Made by a program: the position numbers and the translations under genes
Notes under the pieces: generated by a model
Told to the model about the DNA's origin: nothing
The model's database searches: none
What the model saw: only the letters and a program-made list of their open reading frames with translations
DNA from: Bacteroidales bacterium
GTDB lineage: Bacteria; Bacteroidota; Bacteroidia; Bacteroidales; UBA1402
Direction: 5' to 3'
NCBI GenBank assembly: GCA_003506275.1
Contig: DOBD01000243.1
Coordinates: 1 to 7,219 of the forward strand
DNA: 7,219 nucleotides
In this document: one piece after another, positions 6,733-7,219 of the stretch
How positions within the stretch are numbered: the first letter of the stretch is position 1
Layout of the letters: each line of letters begins with the position of its first letter

Positions 6733-6861
6733 CGTTTTTTCCAGTTTTCAGGGGGAGAAAAATTGCTAAAACAGGTGGTAAAAATGACACATGACTGCGC
6801 ATTCTGGACATATTTGTGCTTTTTTGTGGGCAATAAGGCTCTGAAAGGGTTCAAACGGTGA

Positions 6862-6877
6862 TTTTTTTTCAAAAAAA
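6862..6877. promoter_or_regulatory. T8-C-A7 tract upstream of the Hc1-like promoter
   Basis: Eight T (6862-6869), a C, then seven A (6871-6877) form an AT-only inverted repeat 13 bp before the -33 element at 6891. Such tracts are often bent and can act like an upstream promoter element. The rest of the 247-bp divergent region 6703-6949 shows no convincing gene. Confidence 0.3.
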
Positions 6878-6890
6878 TACGCTTAAAGTG

Positions 6891-6920
6891 TTTGCCATGT
6901 GAATCATTGTCTTAAATTTG
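6891..6920 (+). promoter_or_regulatory. Bacteroidota-type promoter of the Hc1-like gene
   Basis: TTTG (6891-6894), an 18-bp spacer, then TAAATTTG (6913-6920) match both consensus elements exactly. Transcription would start near 6927, leaving a leader of about 23 nt before the ATG at 6950. This is one of the best promoter matches in the window and fits an abundantly expressed small protein. Confidence 0.75.
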
Positions 6921-6949
6921 CATCATTCTTAACTATTAAACCCTAAGTC

Positions 6950-7126
6950 ATGAACGCATTATTGGAAAAAGCTAACGGGCTGATCGCCGAATTTCAGAAG
7001 AATGCAGCTGCTCAAGCTGCCAATGGTAACAAGGCTGCAGGTGCCCGTGCCAGGAAAGAATCATTGGAAATTGAAAAGTTGATGAAAGAATTCAGGAAAG
7101 CCTCTATCGAAGCTTCAAAAAAGTAA
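6950..7126 (+). CDS. Small histone H1-like protein (Hc1 type)
   Basis: A complete 58-residue protein: MNALLEKANGLIAEF (1-15), QKNAAAQAANGNKAAGARAR (17-35 region) and ESLEIEKLMKEFRKASIEASKK at the end (37-58). The middle block ANGNKAAGARARK-SLEIEKL is the hallmark of the Bacteroidota histone H1-like / Hc1 family, which is usually about 55-60 residues. It should be largely helical, with Ala/Lys/Arg-rich composition, and is presumed to bind DNA or RNA non-specifically in the nucleoid. Function in this phylum is little tested, so the nucleic-acid role is by family name rather than proof. It stands alone, with its own exact promoter at 6891-6920 and a terminator just after the stop, which suggests a monocistronic, strongly expressed gene. 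The ATG at 6950 is the only start that gives the family N terminus. Confidence 0.88.
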   Translation: MNALLEKANGLIAEFQKNAAAQAANGNKAAGARARKESLEIEKLMKEFRKASIEASKK

Positions 7127-7144
7127 ATTTTTCCATCTGATTAC

Positions 7145-7182
7145 GACGAAGCCACCCTGTTGAGGTGGCTTTGTTCGTTTTT
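7145..7182 (+). terminator. Rho-independent terminator of the Hc1-like gene
   Basis: AAGCCACC (7149-7156) pairs with GGTGGCTT (7164-7171) around a 7-base loop. Weaker pairs extend the stem outward to 7145 and 7175. Five T follow (7178-7182). It begins 19 bp after the stop codon at 7126. Confidence 0.85.
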
Positions 7183-7200
7183 GGGCAGGTTGTGTGAAAT

Positions 7201-7219
7201 GAGTGTTAAATACACACTC
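7201..7219. repeat. Short inverted repeat at the right edge
   Basis: GAGTGT (7201-7206) and ACACTC (7214-7219) are exact reverse complements with a 7-bp AT-rich spacer. The second arm ends with the window, so its full extent cannot be judged. It could be an operator for a gene to the right or chance. Confidence 0.25.

Noticed and set aside
6679..6861. 60-codon plus-strand frame in the divergent region
   Set aside because: It begins inside the complement of the lyase signal peptide, has no family resemblance, and lies before the Hc1-like promoter.
1..7219. CRISPR array, phage or transposon signature
   Set aside because: No regularly spaced direct repeats, no transposase or integrase coding sequence, and no target-site duplication with terminal inverted repeats were found.

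Overview
The window looks like a piece of a Bacteroidota (Bacteroidia-like) chromosome. The evidence is a secreted enzyme ending in a type IX secretion (T9SS) sorting domain, a DUF2027 protein, a 58-residue histone H1-like (Hc1) protein of the Bacteroidota type, an EF-G2-type translation factor, and promoters of the phylum-specific TTG/TTTG ... TAnnTTTG form. No insertion sequence, integrase, CRISPR array, tRNA or rRNA is visible. The region reads as ordinary core/accessory chromosome, and I found no clear new multi-gene system.

Layout, left to right. Positions 1-66 are a GC-rich, strongly self-complementary stretch without a gene. Positions 79-106 are a rho-independent terminator for the minus-strand EF-G paralogue (131-2290). 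That protein keeps the translocase architecture but has altered GTPase motifs, including loss of the catalytic histidine. A 225-bp divergent control region (2291-2515) holds candidate promoters for both directions, plus direct and inverted repeats. On the plus strand follow a CYTH/triphosphate tunnel enzyme (2516-2989) and an MgtC/DUF4010 multispanning membrane protein (3038-4339), probably one transcript.

A minus-strand pair converges on these with only 6 bp between stops: a PL1-type pectate lyase with signal peptide and T9SS tail (5011-6702), then, 2 bp downstream, a DUF2027 protein without its usual C-terminal Smr domain (4346-5008). A second divergent region (6703-6949) contains a good promoter for the small Hc1-like gene (6950-7126), which is followed by a clear terminator.

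Most genes look functionally independent. The EF-G2-like factor is probably an energy-sparing paralogue of the main EF-G. The CYTH enzyme probably hydrolyses triphosphates. The lyase attacks pectin outside the cell, and the Hc1-like protein probably binds nucleic acid. The points most worth a second look are the GTPase-motif changes in the EF-G paralogue with the repeat-rich control region in front of it, the Smr-less DUF2027 protein tightly coupled to a secreted lyase, and the structured element at the left edge.
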